Assembly: GCA_007258455.2 (NCBI GenBank) | Contig: VDFB02115009.1 | Location: forward strand, 84,666-148,665 | Direction of reading: 5' to 3' | Length of the DNA stretch: 64,000 nucleotides | DNA from: Sequoia sempervirens | Taxonomy: Eukaryota > Streptophyta > Pinopsida > Cupressales > Cupressaceae | Shown here: piece by piece, positions 1 through 12,316 of the stretch | How positions within the stretch are numbered: the stretch's first letter is position 1 | Layout of the letters: every line of letters starts with the position of its first letter | Translations under genes and position numbers: made by a program | Notes under the pieces: generated by a model | Databases searched by the model: none | What the model was told of the DNA's origin: nothing | Seen by the model: the letters and a program-made list of their open reading frames with translations, nothing else

Positions 1-1765
1 AGTGTGAAGGTGATCCCATGGTGTTTGTTGATGACCCTGTGCCACTAGAACACTAGCTATCCACCCTCGCAAGAAAGGGTGTTTTAGAGAACCACCCCGA
101 TATCACGAAGTATTAACCTTGGGTTGTCCACTACAGGTGGTCAGCCTAGATCAAGTTTGTAAACCTTCAATACTAATTTTAGGATTGCATTTCTTGGCAT
201 GTCTTCATTATCGATACTAGTGTTTATTTTCAATTGAGTCAGTCTAGCCTTTCTATTTGTTATTTATTATGTTTTATGTCCTTTTCCACAGTCTTCCCCT
301 ACCCTCTTAGGTGAATTTACTTCTCACAGAGGAAAATTTTCCTAGTGGATAGGTGAACCTACCTTGTAAAAGGGTGATTTTGTGTCTGAGTCTACTCTAG
401 GTCATCCTTTTGGGAAATTTCATCTTTATCAGAGGTGAATTTTCCTATGGGTCCCTTTTTCGGTGACCTGATGTTTTCCTATTCCCTAGATAGGTGAGTC
501 TGCATCCATTCCATCTCCGTCAAGTCTGTCCATCCTCCCTAGAATAGGAAATTTTGTCTCCTCCTAGGGAAAACCTGTTGTTCACAAGGGTGATCCCGCA
601 TCCTGTCAAATTCTTTCTCGTCCATACCCCTCTTCGAATAGAAAAACTTGTTTTCCATAGGGGTGAATACGTTTTCATCTACGTCATCTTGGTCAGTATA
701 GTCCAAGAAATAGGCGAGTCTATTTCCCCTCAATAGGCGATTTTGATCTCATTTGTGCATGTCAAAACTTAGGAAAAGTTGTCATCCCCATTAGGTGGTT
801 CTACAAATTGATTTTGGCCATTTCCTTATGGTCTTCTCAAGATTTAGGTGATCCTCCATCTTGTTTGGGCGATCTTTTCATTCGTTTAGATGATTTTGTA
901 GTAAGATAGGTGAATTTACATCCCGAGTTCACCCATTTCTTTGTGTTCCCCAAGACATAGGTGAGTTTGAGTCCTTGAGCTATGTGAGTCCACCCAACAT
1001 AGAGGTGATTCTATTGACCTTGAATAGGAAAAGTCGTGATCTGAAAAAGTTGAATTTGTGCTACACAAAGGCATATGCACTACCCATACAAATTCCAAAG
1101 AGTGAATCCTTTGAGCCACTAGAAGCATGTCATTTTCCAAGTCCTTTGCCATGAACAAAAAAATTTTATCATCATCCATCCGCTCATAATTTTCACATTA
1201 GTCCATCTGCATTTTCCAAAAATTCATCCATTCATCGATCAAGTCATATAGGTGCATCTTAGAACATCCCTAGATTGCATTTCTAGCATTGGTTCATTAA
1301 TCCCAATCCCCTAGATTATGTTTTAGAGGTCTTTATCCAATTTGGCTTACATTCCTAATCCCAATCATCATCCTTTGCACTTAGGATTTTCATTCGTCTT
1401 GAGTTCGTAATCATCCATGACCCAATCAATCTACTTCCATCTTGAGGTAGATTTGGTGTCGTAATCATCTTTTCCATCTTCTAATCCGATTGTCAACACC
1501 CTACGTCACCTAGTTTGATCTTTGAACTTGGTTTAGAATTAGTATTATCATCTTATCTAAACAACCATCCCATCCTAACAATCATCTCATCCCATCTATT
1601 AATCTAATAAAATCCAATTGCATCCTTTATTCAATCTTCCAATCAATCTTTTAGTCATCACCTAGATCCTTCATTTAAGTGCATCTTAGAGCATAGCATC
1701 ATCTTAGTCCACCTTGTAGTTTTGCATTTTTTGTGCCCCTTACCTGATCACAAGCAAAAAGACTC
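1..1765 (+). other. Noncoding leader upstream of Tat-like gag
   Basis: No convincing coding frame is visible before the gag ATG at 1766. The stretch probably contains the element's 5' untranslated leader and perhaps part of the 5' LTR. I could not identify a primer binding site or LTR terminus. Short open frames here are AT-rich and show no domain similarity. A degenerate repeat occupies its middle and is listed separately. Confidence 0.5.
300..1015 (+). repeat. Degenerate AGGTGA-type short repeat
   Basis: The hexamer AGGTGA or a close variant (AGGCGA, GGGTGA) followed by an A/T-rich stretch recurs about seventeen times at irregular spacing, for example near 310, 350, 437, 492, 591, 661, 797, 846, 908, 959 and 1003. 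It is interspersed with pyrimidine-rich spacers such as TTTTCCTA. This looks like an old, diverged tandem array in the untranslated leader. A similar texture with GTGAATTCGCCCC units occurs at 21.9-22.6 kb in the same element. Confidence 0.45.
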
Positions 1766-4520
1766 ATGGCAGAACAACAGGCTCAAGGTACCCAACCTCA
1801 CATCCCTTAGGATCCCACCAAATGTGGCTCATCACAATCCAATACTAAGGTCCATAACACTTTGCCTCCTGCTAATGAGAGCATGGTCAATCAACCTAAG
1901 GTCATGGCTAACGAATACCTCAATAATCCCACCAATATCCAAATGATAGATTGCCTCCTTAATGAGTGTGGGGATAAAGTCCTTCCCACCTTACTCTTGA
2001 AGGGAGTCAAACCACAATTTGAAATTGATTTGTCAAAATATGTCAACATCACACCTCCTACACTCCTAGTGTCTTAGGATCCTCAAAATTCACAAAGTAA
2101 TTTGGGTAATTCATACATCTCTGAGGGTCCACCATAGGAGGGTTGGTATCAACCTGGGTTTGGCAACTATGTCTTCTACCAAGTCACACAACCCCCTAGG
2201 ATTCTGATTTCAGTCATGGGAGCATCTTAGTCAAATGTTCCCTAAGGTCTCGATCCTAATGATCCCCTTTCCTTTGGTATGCCACAAAATCTTCCATATC
2301 TACCAGCCATGCCCATTCCACAGAGCTCAACTCCCATACTTTATGTACCACCTCTTCCACCTAATCAACTAGGTCAACCACCAGGGAATACTGGGTGCAA
2401 CCCTTTTGTTGTACTGCCACCACTTCCTGGATCCACACCCACATCCAATTTACCGCTACCTCCTTTCACATCTTGGCAACTACCTCAAGGAAACATCCCA
2501 TCCTTTTAACTAGCATCTGATTAACCCACAATAGGCCACCTCATCTATAGGTAACACAACATACCACTATCCTATCTCAACCACTAAAACATACTACATC
2601 TCCTTCACAACCTCCGCATCAAGCAACACAACTTCACAGCCTTAGCAAAAACTACAAGGTGTTCTAGTACCGACCCCTCAGCAAACCCAAATCCCCATGC
2701 ATCATCCAACACCATCTCATCAATTGCCTCCTCACCAACCACAAGTTCCTTAGCAGCATCAAATTCCATCTTGTCATCTCTATCAGCATCCACCACATTA
2801 CCAACAACCACCTTAACACACCTAAGTCCCAACACAAACATAAAGAAACCCTGTTGCTCAATACCTTTACCATCCATCAAGCACATACACCACCTTTTCT
2901 ACCCCAATCCTAATCCAAATCTTGCTTATCATAACCCTCAACAATCCCAACCACAACTATCTTACATAAATCCCCACCAATTACAATTGAATCCTTATTA
3001 TCAACCATCTAACCCACAACAACTTCCATATGCCTCACAACAACCAACTGTTGCTTACAATTATCACTCTAATCCGTATTATTCCCAACAAAAACCGTCA
3101 TACCAGTAGGGTGTCACCACCTCATCATATTATCAAGAACCTCCTCCATATCAGCAAGGTGCTTTCACCTCATATTACCAAACACCTCTTCCAATCAGCA
3201 AGGTGCCTCCACTTCATATTATCAACCTTCCCCATCCTATCAGCCACCTTATGTCAATCTAGAATCCACATATTCTAATCAATATGAGCAAGTCCCTTCG
3301 TATCAGCCTCCACCAATGTATGATCAAGCCATCCTAACTCTATCCACTTCTTACTAGACATATGCTCCATATAGTCAATCCAATCCGACCAATCCTCCCT
3401 TGACACCTACAAACAAGGAATGGGAAGAGATCAAAGCCATGTTGAAAGACTTGCAAGCAACGACCTCCAAAAAATCTTTCAAGTTTGAAGAGATTTGTCC
3501 CTATCCATTTGATCCCTTGATCCCACTGGTTCCTTTTCCAAAGAATTTTGAAATTCCAAAGTTTGATAAGTATAAAGGAACTAAAGATCCAAAGAACCAC
3601 CTTCAGGAATTCTATTCACATTGTCAAGAAGTCCTACACAATGACAATTATCTCCTACGGTTATTCCCAAGGAGTCTAATGGGGGTGGCTCTAGATTGGT
3701 TTATGGCTCTTCCAAAGGGATTAATCTCTTCTTTTGAGGATCTTTTAGAAAAATTTGTTACCCACTTCTCCTTCAATTTGGAGAAGGATATTGATACCTT
3801 GGATCTTTTGAAAGGAAAAAAATGTGAGGGAGAGACCTTTGTAAGCTACCTTCAAAGGTGGTGTGCATTAGCTAGTCAAACAAAATCTTAACTTAGTGAG
3901 GACATGGTAAGTATTTTCATAGAAAACTCTCATGCAGATATGGAACATAATCTCAATCTTCATTGTGTCACAACCTTTGCAGAGGTCGTAGAAAAGGGTC
4001 CTATCATTGAGAGAGCACTCATTGCTAAGGGATAGATCAAAATTTGTAATTCCAATAAGGATAAGTCATCTGGGGATAAGTCCCACTACTGGAACAAAAA
4101 TAAGAATGTTTTCAATGATGGTGTCACTAACACCAAGCATGTTCAGGTAGCTAACATCTCTTAGAGGTCACAATACATCCCTAATCAACCATCAATTTCT
4201 TATTTTATATTAGTGTCACAGGGGTACCTCATCCTCCTCAACAGTCCAATCAACAAAATCAAGGAAACAATAAACACACATTCACTCCATTGAGAGAATC
4301 TTTAAGTGTTGTCTTTAATAGGTTGCTTCAAGCAAGCTAACTAGTCACCTATCCCATGACTAAACCTTTTGATGAGTCTAAACCAAAGCCAACCTGGTAT
4401 AAACAAATGAATGTTGTGATTTTCACAAAATTAAGGGTCATTCCACAAACAAATGTCAGGGATTAAAAACCTACATCCAAGATCTTATGGATCGAGGTGG
4501 CATCCAAGTGGATGAAAACT
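1766..4520 (+). pseudogene. gag: Tat-like Ty3/gypsy gag, decayed
   Basis: Gag packages element RNA into virus-like particles. The ATG at 1766 begins a frame (MAEQQAQGTQ...) that continues to about 3110 with several internal TAG codons. The middle, 2279-3350, is rich in Pro, Gln and Tyr. The frame then shifts, and 3400-3891 encodes a clear retrotransposon gag domain (FDKYKGTKDPKNHLQEFYSH, then LDWFMALPKG and a basic/acidic helical tail ending SYLQRWC). Near 4407-4510 a Cys/His motif of the form C-x-F-H-x3-G-H-x4-C-x2-L precedes IQDLMDRGGI, which matches the usual C-terminal motif of Tat gags. Start and domain order are well supported; stops and at least two frameshifts make it nonfunctional. 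Confidence 0.75.
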
Positions 4521-4944
4521 AGGCCACATCGTCCAACGCTCAATTCTAGATATACAAAAATGCCTTCCCAAAACATAATCAAGGTGATAGTACATCCAAT
4601 ACAAATCCTCAGTCAAGTAACAAAAATATTCAAAATAACATCACAAATAATGTCAGCTATAGGAATGTGCCCTATAACTATGATGGCATACTCATGTGCA
4701 TTAGTCAGGTAGAGTCTCATGTGTCCATGATATGCATCAAAGCCAAAGACCCATAATGTGATGTCACAACCTGTCACACCCGCATCACTATTCATAGAGT
4801 CTCCACATCATCCCAACTAGGTCCTATAAGCTCTCAATATAGCATTCTTGACCACCTTGGAAAGAATCTGGTTCAAATATCTATACATCAAGAAATCCTC
4901 ACTAAAGCTATGCAAGATACCCTCAAGAAATCATCACTAAAGCT

Positions 4945-5640
4945 TTGCAAGATACCCATGTCCCTAATGATGTAGATCCTACCCAATTCCAAGCCTTGGT
5001 AGGACACTTGTCATCCATGTATCAGTTGGAATTCAGTCAAAATGATATGCCTTGCATTGATTCAAATCATAATCGTCCCCTTCACATTGAGGTCCTCATA
5101 GCCCAACATAAAGTAAAAAGGGTCTTGGAAGATAATGAGTCTTCCCTTAGTTTTGTACATTGATGTTCATAAAACAGGTAGGCTACACCCATGTTGACTT
5201 GAACAACCAGGTTATCACCATCAAAGCGTATGACAATGTAGAATGTGACTCCAAAGGAATTATTTGTCTTCCAATTCAGGTTGGCCATGTTGTACAATAT
5301 ACCACATGTCATGTCCTTGATTTGTACCTTCTTTATAACCTCCTTCTTGGCTACCCATGGATCTATGCCATGCAGGTCGTCCCGTCCACCTACCACCAAT
5401 GTCTGAAGTCTCCATTTAATGGGATGGAAGTAACTATACATGATTATCTGAATCCCTTCAAATATTTTCATGCATTAGAAGCTTCATTGCCTCACTCTCA
5501 CTACTATCTAAGAGTGGAAGTAGGGGAACCTCAAGCATCATCCTCTCATCCACCTTCCAACCCGTCATCCACTACTTCATATGTTCCATCTTCCACATTT
5601 GACTCCACAATCACCAAGGTCCAAATCATATGGTGAGTAC
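4945..5640 (+). pseudogene. Tat-like aspartic protease region, decayed
   Basis: Two frames together cover a retroelement protease. The upstream frame (4945-5160) ends in KRVLEDNESSLSF, where Tat proteases have an active-site loop with an Asp followed by Gly-Ser-Ser. Here the loop reads D-N-E-S-S, so the Gly is replaced. After a frameshift, 5160-5636 continues with ILGxPW-like LLLGYPWIYAMQVVPSTYHQ and LKSPFNGMEVTIH, the conserved C-terminal strand of these proteases. The downstream tail is Ser/Pro-rich linker. Cleavage of Gag-Pol would be its normal role. The frameshift and loop change argue that it is dead. Confidence 0.6.
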
Positions 5641-6462
5641 GAAATGCACACAACTTTAAATGTGGCAACTATGCTTCCCTCACCTCATATGTATGGCCAA
5701 CCCTCTCAGTCCACACCAAAAGAAGAGAAGACAATGACTCTAAGTTCTAAGAACATGGGATCTAGCATTTTATGATCTCTTGGGACAAGACAAGATCAAC
5801 CAAAAGATGATATTAGTTAATGGATATACCAAGAAGATCCTAAACCTTCTCCCCCTCTTAAGGAGTATTTCTAGGAGACTTATCCTTATGCCTCTAAGTT
5901 AGATGAAAAGTATAATTATCAAGGGGGAGGCCTTAGCATAGAAGAACAAGGAAGACATCAACCTGTTGATAATCCTATGCAACCAAAACATTTGGGCTTA
6001 GGCCATGACACAAAGAAAAAGGGTCTTGCACCATCAACTAGTACCTCCAAGAATGTTAGTGTGGATAATGGCCTCCTTTAGGACATAACCGAGGCAGGGT
6101 CCATCATACTCGCATAGGATGACGTAGATCTCTCATCCATGTTCAACTGCCTATCTGTCTTTTCCATCAGCCTTTCCCTTCACCATCTTGAACTTATTGA
6201 CTGGGACCTATGAGGTAATGCACCTATCGATATATATCTTTCCATCAATAAACACCTATGTGCATCTTATTGGATTGAGGGAGGATGAACAACCTAACCA
6301 TAAAAGTAAGAAGAAACAAAATAAAAAGGATCATCTAGTGAAAACCTCTCTGAGGCACTTCCTGACTCAACAAAATTCAAAATAAAGGGTGTATCCGATA
6401 GTGAAAACCTCGATGAGACGCTAGAGGATGGGGATGTTCATCTTCCCCTTGTTGGAACTCAG
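5641..6462 (+). pseudogene. Protease-RT linker with weak G-patch-like spacing
   Basis: In-frame segments continue between protease and RT with several stops. Around 5930-6020 the frame reads GGLSIEEQGRHQP, then about a dozen residues, then GLGH. That glycine spacing recalls the G-patch segments seen in some retroelement polyproteins, though the match is weak. Near 6330-6420 the phrase GTGAAAACCTC occurs twice, a small local duplication. The 3' end joins the RT frame without a break. No independent function can be assigned. Confidence 0.35.
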
Positions 6463-7359
6463 TTGTCTGAACAGTCCTTTATCCTGATTGAAGAAACTCG
6501 TGAAGTTAATTTGGGAACAACAGAAGATTCTAAAATCACGTATGTAGCCAAATCCTTGTCAGAGGAAGAAAATTCTATCATCGTCAATCTTCTAAAAGAG
6601 GGATTCATCAATTTTGTATGGACTTATTCAAACATGCCAGGTCTAGATCCTACATTAGTGGTACACCATTTGGACATTCATCTAGATTCCAAACCTATCA
6701 AATAGAAACTAAGAAAGATCCATCCCTAGGTGGCTTTTCTTGTCAAGAAAGAGTTAGAAAAATTGTTAGAAGCTAGGTTCATAAGACCTATCGACTATTC
6801 TGACTGGATATCCAACATAGTGCCCATGGCCAAGCCAAATGGAAACATCAGAATTTGTATAGATTTCCTAGATCTCAATAAAGCTTATCCTAAGGATGAT
6901 TTCCCACTCTTAAATATACACATGTTGGTCAACCTAATAACAAGACATGAGATTCTATCCCTTATGGATGGTTTCTCTAGCTATAATCAACTTATGATTG
7001 CACTAGAAGATCAACATAAAACTGTCTTCACCACTCCTTGGGGCACCTTTTGCTACAATGCCATGCCCTTTAGACTCAAGAATGTGGGGGTAACCTATCA
7101 ACATGCCATGAATATTATCTTCCATGGCCTTATTCATATCATAATGGAAGATTATGTTGATGACTTATTAGGAAAATCCAAGACTAGAGAAGAGAATCCT
7201 ATGATTTTGAAGAAAATATTTGAGCAGTTAGAGCACTACAAGTTGCGCCTAAATTCAAAGAAGTGTGTGTTTGTTGTTACATCAGGAAAGCTCCTAGGCT
7301 TCTTAGTCTCTAGAAGGGGTATAGAGGTGGATCTAGGAAAGGTCAATGCAATAATGTAA
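6463..7359 (+). pseudogene. Tat-like reverse transcriptase domain
   Basis: This copies element RNA into DNA. A single frame carries the pre-RT motif FVWTYSNMPGLDP, then ARFIRPIDYSDWISNIVPM, RICIDFLDLNKAYPKDDFPL, a DGFSSYNQ loop and the catalytic YVDD within EDYVDDLLGKSK near 7150-7175, followed by KCVF and LLGFLVS. Order and spacing are typical of Ty3/gypsy RT. TAG codons at 6703 and 6727 sit where Gln is normal, and a TAA closes the frame at 7357. The YVDD box is intact in sequence, but the domain cannot be read through as it stands. Confidence 0.85.
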
Positions 7360-8016
7360 ATTCCCCCACTACGCAATCTCAAGCAGTTAAGAAGCCTTCA
7401 AGGGAAGTTACAGTCCATCAGTTGGTTCATTGATCAATTAGCTTACAAATGTCAATCGTTCATACATCTCCTACATAAAGACACCACCATCAAGTGGGAT
7501 CCAGAGTGTCATCAAGGCATTGACAAAATTAAGGAGTACTTGGCTCATTCACCTATCTTGATGCCTCCTATTCCAAGTAAATCACTCTTGTTATATATCT
7601 TAGCTATGTCAGTTGCACTAGGGGCATTATTAGCTCAACATGATGAGTCCTCTAAAGAGTGTGCAATCTATTACATCAGTCAAACATTGGTGGGCTATGA
7701 ACTCAACTACTCTCCAATGGAAAAGGCTTGTATGGTCATTGTCTTCAGTTTACAAATGCTTTGCCATTACATGCTCAATCATCCTATGAAGCTAATATCA
7801 AAATTTGATCCACTTAAATGCCTATTGTCTAGAACTTCTTTGACTGGCCATATTTCCAAGTGGGTCATGTTACTAAGAAAATTTGACATAGAGTACGTGG
7901 ACCATAAGGAAATTAAGGGACAAGTCATAGAAAATCAGTTGGTTGATGCCCCTTTGGTGGATGTTTATCCTTTGGTAGTTGAATTTCCTAATGAAGAAGT
8001 CCTCACAATTTCATAA
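7360..8016 (+). pseudogene. Tat-like RNase H (first RNase H domain)
   Basis: It follows RT in the same frame after the TAA at 7357. It begins LRNLKQLRSLQGKLQSI and SWFIDQLAYKCQSF, the thumb/connection of Ty3 RT. It continues with LGALLAQHDESSKECAIYY, SQTLVGYELNYSPMEKACM and a C-terminal stretch with GHISKWVMLLRKFDIEYV. These are hallmark segments of the Ty3/gypsy RNase H, which degrades the RNA of RNA-DNA hybrids. The frame is open from 7540 to 8016. Confidence 0.8.
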
Positions 8017-8480
8017 GATAATACTTGGATGCTCTATTTTGATGGGTTATGCACACATAATGGAGTTGGTGTAGGTGTCTTATTTGTCACCCCACAAGGT
8101 GACTACATCCTAAATTCATTTAGATTAGCGTTTCCATGCACCAACAACATAGCAGAATATGAAGCTCTTATCACTAGTCTTAGGATTGCCATTCAATGGA
8201 ACATCACTCATTTGTGAGTCTTTGGCAATTTTCAATTGATTATCAAAAAATTCAATGATGAGTTTCATAAAAAAGATGAAAATTTGTTACCCTACAATTG
8301 CATGGTGGATGACTTTAAGAAATACTTCACCTTCATCTATTTTGAGTAGATCCCTAGAGTTTAGAATAAGCCAGCTGATGCAATGGCTACAATCAATTCC
8401 CTCATTGATATTCCTAAAGATCGAAAAGATTGCAAGTTCCTTGTTGAACAACATTGAATCCCAATGTATGATTTCCCTGA
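8017..8480 (+). pseudogene. Second, archaeal-type RNase H (aRNH) of the Tat lineage
   Basis: Directly after the first RNase H, in the same frame, comes WMLYFDGLCTHNGVGVGVLF, then TPQGDYILNSFRLAF, NNIAEYEALITSLRIA and VFGNFQLIIKKFNDEF. The first Asp, the Glu of AEYEAL and the later strand match the plant type of RNase H that Tat elements carry as a second copy; here G-D before NFQ is changed to G-N. Stops occur at 8014 and 8215. Tandem RNase H domains are the strongest reason to place the element in the Tat lineage. Confidence 0.75.
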
Positions 8481-8619
8481 GAGAGAGATGGTGTGCGATA
8501 TTGTAGGTCCTGAGTCACCCTAGTACCATGAAATTTACACCTATCTTTGTGATAACATCCTATCACTTGACCTTACATGAAATCAACATAAATCCTTCAT
8601 CCAATGGACCTCCTGCTAT

Positions 8620-9757
8620 ACCATCATGGGAGATACACTTTATTTTCATGGGTAAGATGGCACTCTCCTTAGGTGTCTGAACAAACCAGAATCTCATTTT
8701 GTGTTAAACAAGGTGCATAGTGGTGTTTGTGGGGCCCATTCTAATGGTATGGCCTTAGCTAAAAGGATCCTCAGAGCTGGTTAATATTGGCCAACAATGG
8801 AGCATGACTCTTGTGAGTTTGTGAATAAATGCCTACCATGTCAGCAACATGCAAATTTAATCCATGATCTAGTATAGGATTTATAGCCCATCATAGCACC
8901 ATGGCCTTTCTCTCAATGGAGTTTTGACTTGATCAGAAAGATCTACCCTCCATTCTCTAACTTCCATACTTTCATCATCACATCCACTGAATACTTCACC
9001 AAGTGGGTGGAAGAAATTCCACTCTCTCAAATTATGGGTATTCATATATCCAAAACCATCCTCTTCCATATTCTCTGTAGATATGGAATCCCTTCCACCA
9101 TCATCACTGACAATGGAAATTCATTCAAAAATAAGTTTATGAAACACCTTTGTGAGACCTATCATATCCAACATCATTGGTCCATTCCCTATTACCCACA
9201 AGGTAATGGTCAAGCGGAGGAAACCAACAAAACACTTATCAAGATCCTTAAAAAGGTGGTAAATAACACTGGTCAAGATTGGCATCTCCATCTCCATCCC
9301 ACCCTTTGGGCTTATCATACCTCCATCTGCACTCTGACTGGTGCCACTCCATACTCCCTCATTTATTGTGTTGATAGATCTCATCACTTAGAATGTCTCT
9401 AAGGAACCTCATAAGTGATGAAGACACTCGGGTTACACGACTTAGTCAATTCGACCTTCTGGATGAAAAGAATATCAGAGCCTATAATCACCTTCAAGCA
9501 TACCAACATTGTCTCAGGAGGAGTTACAACAAGAAAGTTTTTCCTTGCCAGTTTAATGTTGGCCATATAGTCCTCAAGGAGAATCAACGTACTCAGCAAG
9601 ATCAAGACAAGAAAGGAAAGTTTGAGGCCAATTGGCTAGATCCTTATGTTATCGTGTAGCTAAATATGGTTCTGGGGCATATAGGCTTGCCACACCTGAA
9701 GGGGAGCCTCTAGAGGATCCTATCAACAGCATGCACCTGAAGAGGTTTTACACCTAA
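8620..9757 (+). pseudogene. Tat-like integrase
   Basis: Integrase inserts the cDNA into the genome. The zinc-binding region shows HSGVCGAH, then CLPCQQH, an HHCC finger. The catalytic core carries the first Asp in WSFDLI, the second in IITDNGNSF and the Glu in NGQAEETNKT, so the DDE triad is present. A frameshift near 9390 moves into the C-terminal part with IRAYNHLQAYQ, SYNKKVFP and FEANWLDPYVIV (the GPY/F-like module, here D-P-Y). A second shift leads to LEDPINSMHLKRFYT and the TAA at 9755-9757 that ends pol. Several TAGs interrupt it. Confidence 0.85.
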
Positions 9758-10822
9758 ATCGGCTAGGTTATCCTATCCTAAAAAATACCAAAAAAAATTA
9801 AAAGATTGTCAAAAATACAAAAAATCAAAAAAATCCAAAAATAGTCAAGAGAAATAATCCTTCCTATGGTGAAAACCACCCTTAGTGGTGCCTTGGATAA
9901 ATACGTTTGGTGAAAACCTGGCAATAGGCGCCATTTGTAGAGGGCATAATCATTATCTACCTTTTGTCCTGGTTATTTTATGCTTCCATCCATCTTATCC
10001 TAACATCCTATCCTAGCATCTTGTTGATATGCCCTTGGGGCTCTTGTATGTCCTATCATGTTGGTCCCCCATCATTCATCTATCTGCTTCCATCTTTTGT
10101 CATTGGTCATTTTTTTGAACTACGTTGCCCCTACACTTTCACATAGGCAAGGTTGATCATTTTGATCTACCCTTGAGGCATTTGTTAGTCCTTTATTTTT
10201 TCATCCATCTTCATCTTCAATGTCCTCATTTTTCTTTTATCTATGGTCAATTGTCAATCTTTTATTAAACTATGAGAGCTTTGTGCTTTCACATAGGCAA
10301 GGCTAATCTTTGATCAAACCCCAAGCCCCAATATCTTTAGGGTGTCTGTCTTGTGTCTTGTGTCTTATGTCATGTTGTTGAGTATGTCCCTATCTAGCTG
10401 GTTCTTAACAAATGAGATCCACTAGTATCATGAGGTTCAATCAGTTTTGAATATCCTGAGTCATGTCGATCACTTAGTTTAGTCTCCATCTTTGTTCTTA
10501 ATAGGATGCATCCTTCCTACATCAAACTGCATCAATCCCATCCACATTTTGACCCTATGGCAAAGGACATTTGAAATTGATTGCATTCCTTGTGATGCTT
10601 TTGGCATTTTTTTTATCATTTGAACTTCCTATTATACCTTGTCAAGGTCACCACGATCCATCATATCATGTTTTACTTTTGACTGGTAAACATAGGGATA
10701 TATCTTGATCTTTTGTTTGTTTCTTTCTTCTTGGTTGTCTTGTGTAGTGCCCACTAAGATCCTTGTGGTCTTGTGTTACGTTGGGGCATCCTTTTTGCTT
10801 ATGGTTATTCCAATGCTTGGCC
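9758..10822 (+). other. 3' untranslated region of the Tat-like element, left of the copia insertion
   Basis: An A-rich run (9778-9850) follows the pol stop, then GGTGAAAACC appears twice (near 9869 and 9911) and GGCGCC once. No coding domain is visible. It continues beyond the nested copia element at 16863. It ends with the 5 bp TGGCC that were duplicated when the copia inserted. Confidence 0.55.
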
Positions 10823-11142
10823 TGTTAGAGTAAAGTAATTAATTAACTTTACTCACCTCTTAAGACTTCACTTTATGCACATATATTAGTCATTTAATAA
10901 TTAATATTAATTATTAAATGCACTCACCTTAGGGTTAGGTTTTCCTTTCGGTTTTGATCTCCTTTTATAAGGATTGATCTCTTGTATTCTATTACTCTCT
11001 TGATTCATTTTTTCTCTGATAATAGATTTTGCACATTGTTAGAGCCAAAACCCTTGTTTTGTTCTCTCTCTTTCTCTGTGACAAGTTTCTTGCGTGCAGG
11101 TGTTCTTTGGGTTCTATGGATTTGTGTTTCTCAAATCCTACA
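10823..11142 (+). repeat. copia-1 5' LTR
   Basis: It starts TGTTAGAG and ends CCTACA, directly before the primer binding site. It contains an AT-rich palindrome-like core (TTAATAATTAATATTAATTATTAA) in the first third, given here only as a description of positions 10893-10916, and a TATA-type box TTTTATAAGG near 10963 that probably drives element transcription. The downstream TTGTATTCTATTACTCTC is a likely start region. Confidence 0.95.
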
Positions 11143-11155
11143 TGGTATCAAAGCC
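11143..11155 (+). other. copia-1 primer binding site (initiator Met-tRNA)
   Basis: TGGTATCAAAGCC lies immediately after the LTR. It differs at one base from the common plant copia site TGGTATCAGAGCC, which pairs with the 3' end of initiator Met-tRNA. Confidence 0.9.
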
Positions 11156-12316
11156 AGATCTACTGCAGCTTGTTCAGTTTTTGAAAATATTAGAGATCTA
11201 GGTTTTGGTTGCATCAGATCTGTGTTTGTCTTCTATTTTTTATTTGGAATAGGGGAGTTTTGTTTGGAGCACTTTGAGTTCAGACGGACCTCACTATTGA
11301 GCTTGCAGCGTCCAAAAACCCCTATTTTCATATAAAACACGTCTGATTCGGACACAGTTGCACCAGAAGGAAAAACTTTTTTTGCCCCAAGGCTATACGG
11401 CCCCTAGGCACGCAGATTGAGGTCCAAAATTTCAAAAAAACCAAGTTTTTTTTTTTTTGTGCAGCCAGTGTATTTGTGGGCTGCCGGTAGCTGGCCACTG
11501 AGCAGCCACCAGGCGGCCACCCACCAGCCGCTCTTGCCAGCGGAGCCACCCAGACACCGCCCGACCACTTTCGCCGGCGGCAACCAACAATCATCGCTAG
11601 CGGTTAACCGCCAGACACCCGTTGACAGCCCCTGAGGGCTTAAATCTTCTATAGTAGGGTCATTTGGGTGACCAGGGCCCATGCCTAGCTCCCTAGCTCC
11701 AGCCCCCTAGTCTACCCAGGCGACCAAGGGCTTATTTTTTTTGGCCCCTAAGGGCTTCTAAGGCTTGATTATGCATTTTAACCTATTTTCACTAAATTGG
11801 GTATAAAATGCTCAATGTTTCTCCATTTTTCAAATGGAAATAGGCGTTGGAAAGATGGTTTTGAGCCTGTTCTGATGGTGTAGGAATTTTTTTAGAATTT
11901 TCTAGTTTGACTACATTTTTTTTAGTAAAATTCTGATGATCTTTTTGCACTCCAAGGGGCATAACTTGCTCATTTTTGCTTTGTTTTTTGAAATAAAATA
12001 GGCGTCAAAAAGGAGGTACTATGCTCTTTCCAGATATACATTATATTTCATTAGAACATTCTTCAAGTACATAGAGATTTGTCTCAAACAATTACTACTT
12101 TCTATTGTTTTCTGGATTTTAGTTTGTACTAGGGATTGGATTTTTGCATTGAGGGGGGGTGTTTTTTTCTTGCTTTCTATCATTTACATTAGAAAACCAG
12201 AATATATAAACACCAAAAAAAAACAAAAAAAACCCCCTTCTGCATCTTTTGTCTAGTTCTGAAAGACCACTAAATAATAATAATAAATTCAGAGCAGTTG
12301 AGGCACAGTTCACAGG
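11156..12316 (+). other. copia-1 untranslated leader with a GC-rich patch
   Basis: About 1.16 kb separates the primer site from the gag ATG, long for a copia leader. No domain is visible in any frame. Positions 11460-11740 are strikingly rich in G+C (repeated CAGCCAC, GCCGGC, CCACCAG) compared with the surrounding AT-rich DNA, and they create spurious open frames on both strands. The patch could form RNA structure, but that is inference. Confidence 0.6.

Noticed and set aside
11328..11682. Overlapping minus-strand frames of 88 and 92 residues.
   Set aside because: They arise from the GC-rich patch of the copia-1 leader and show no motif.
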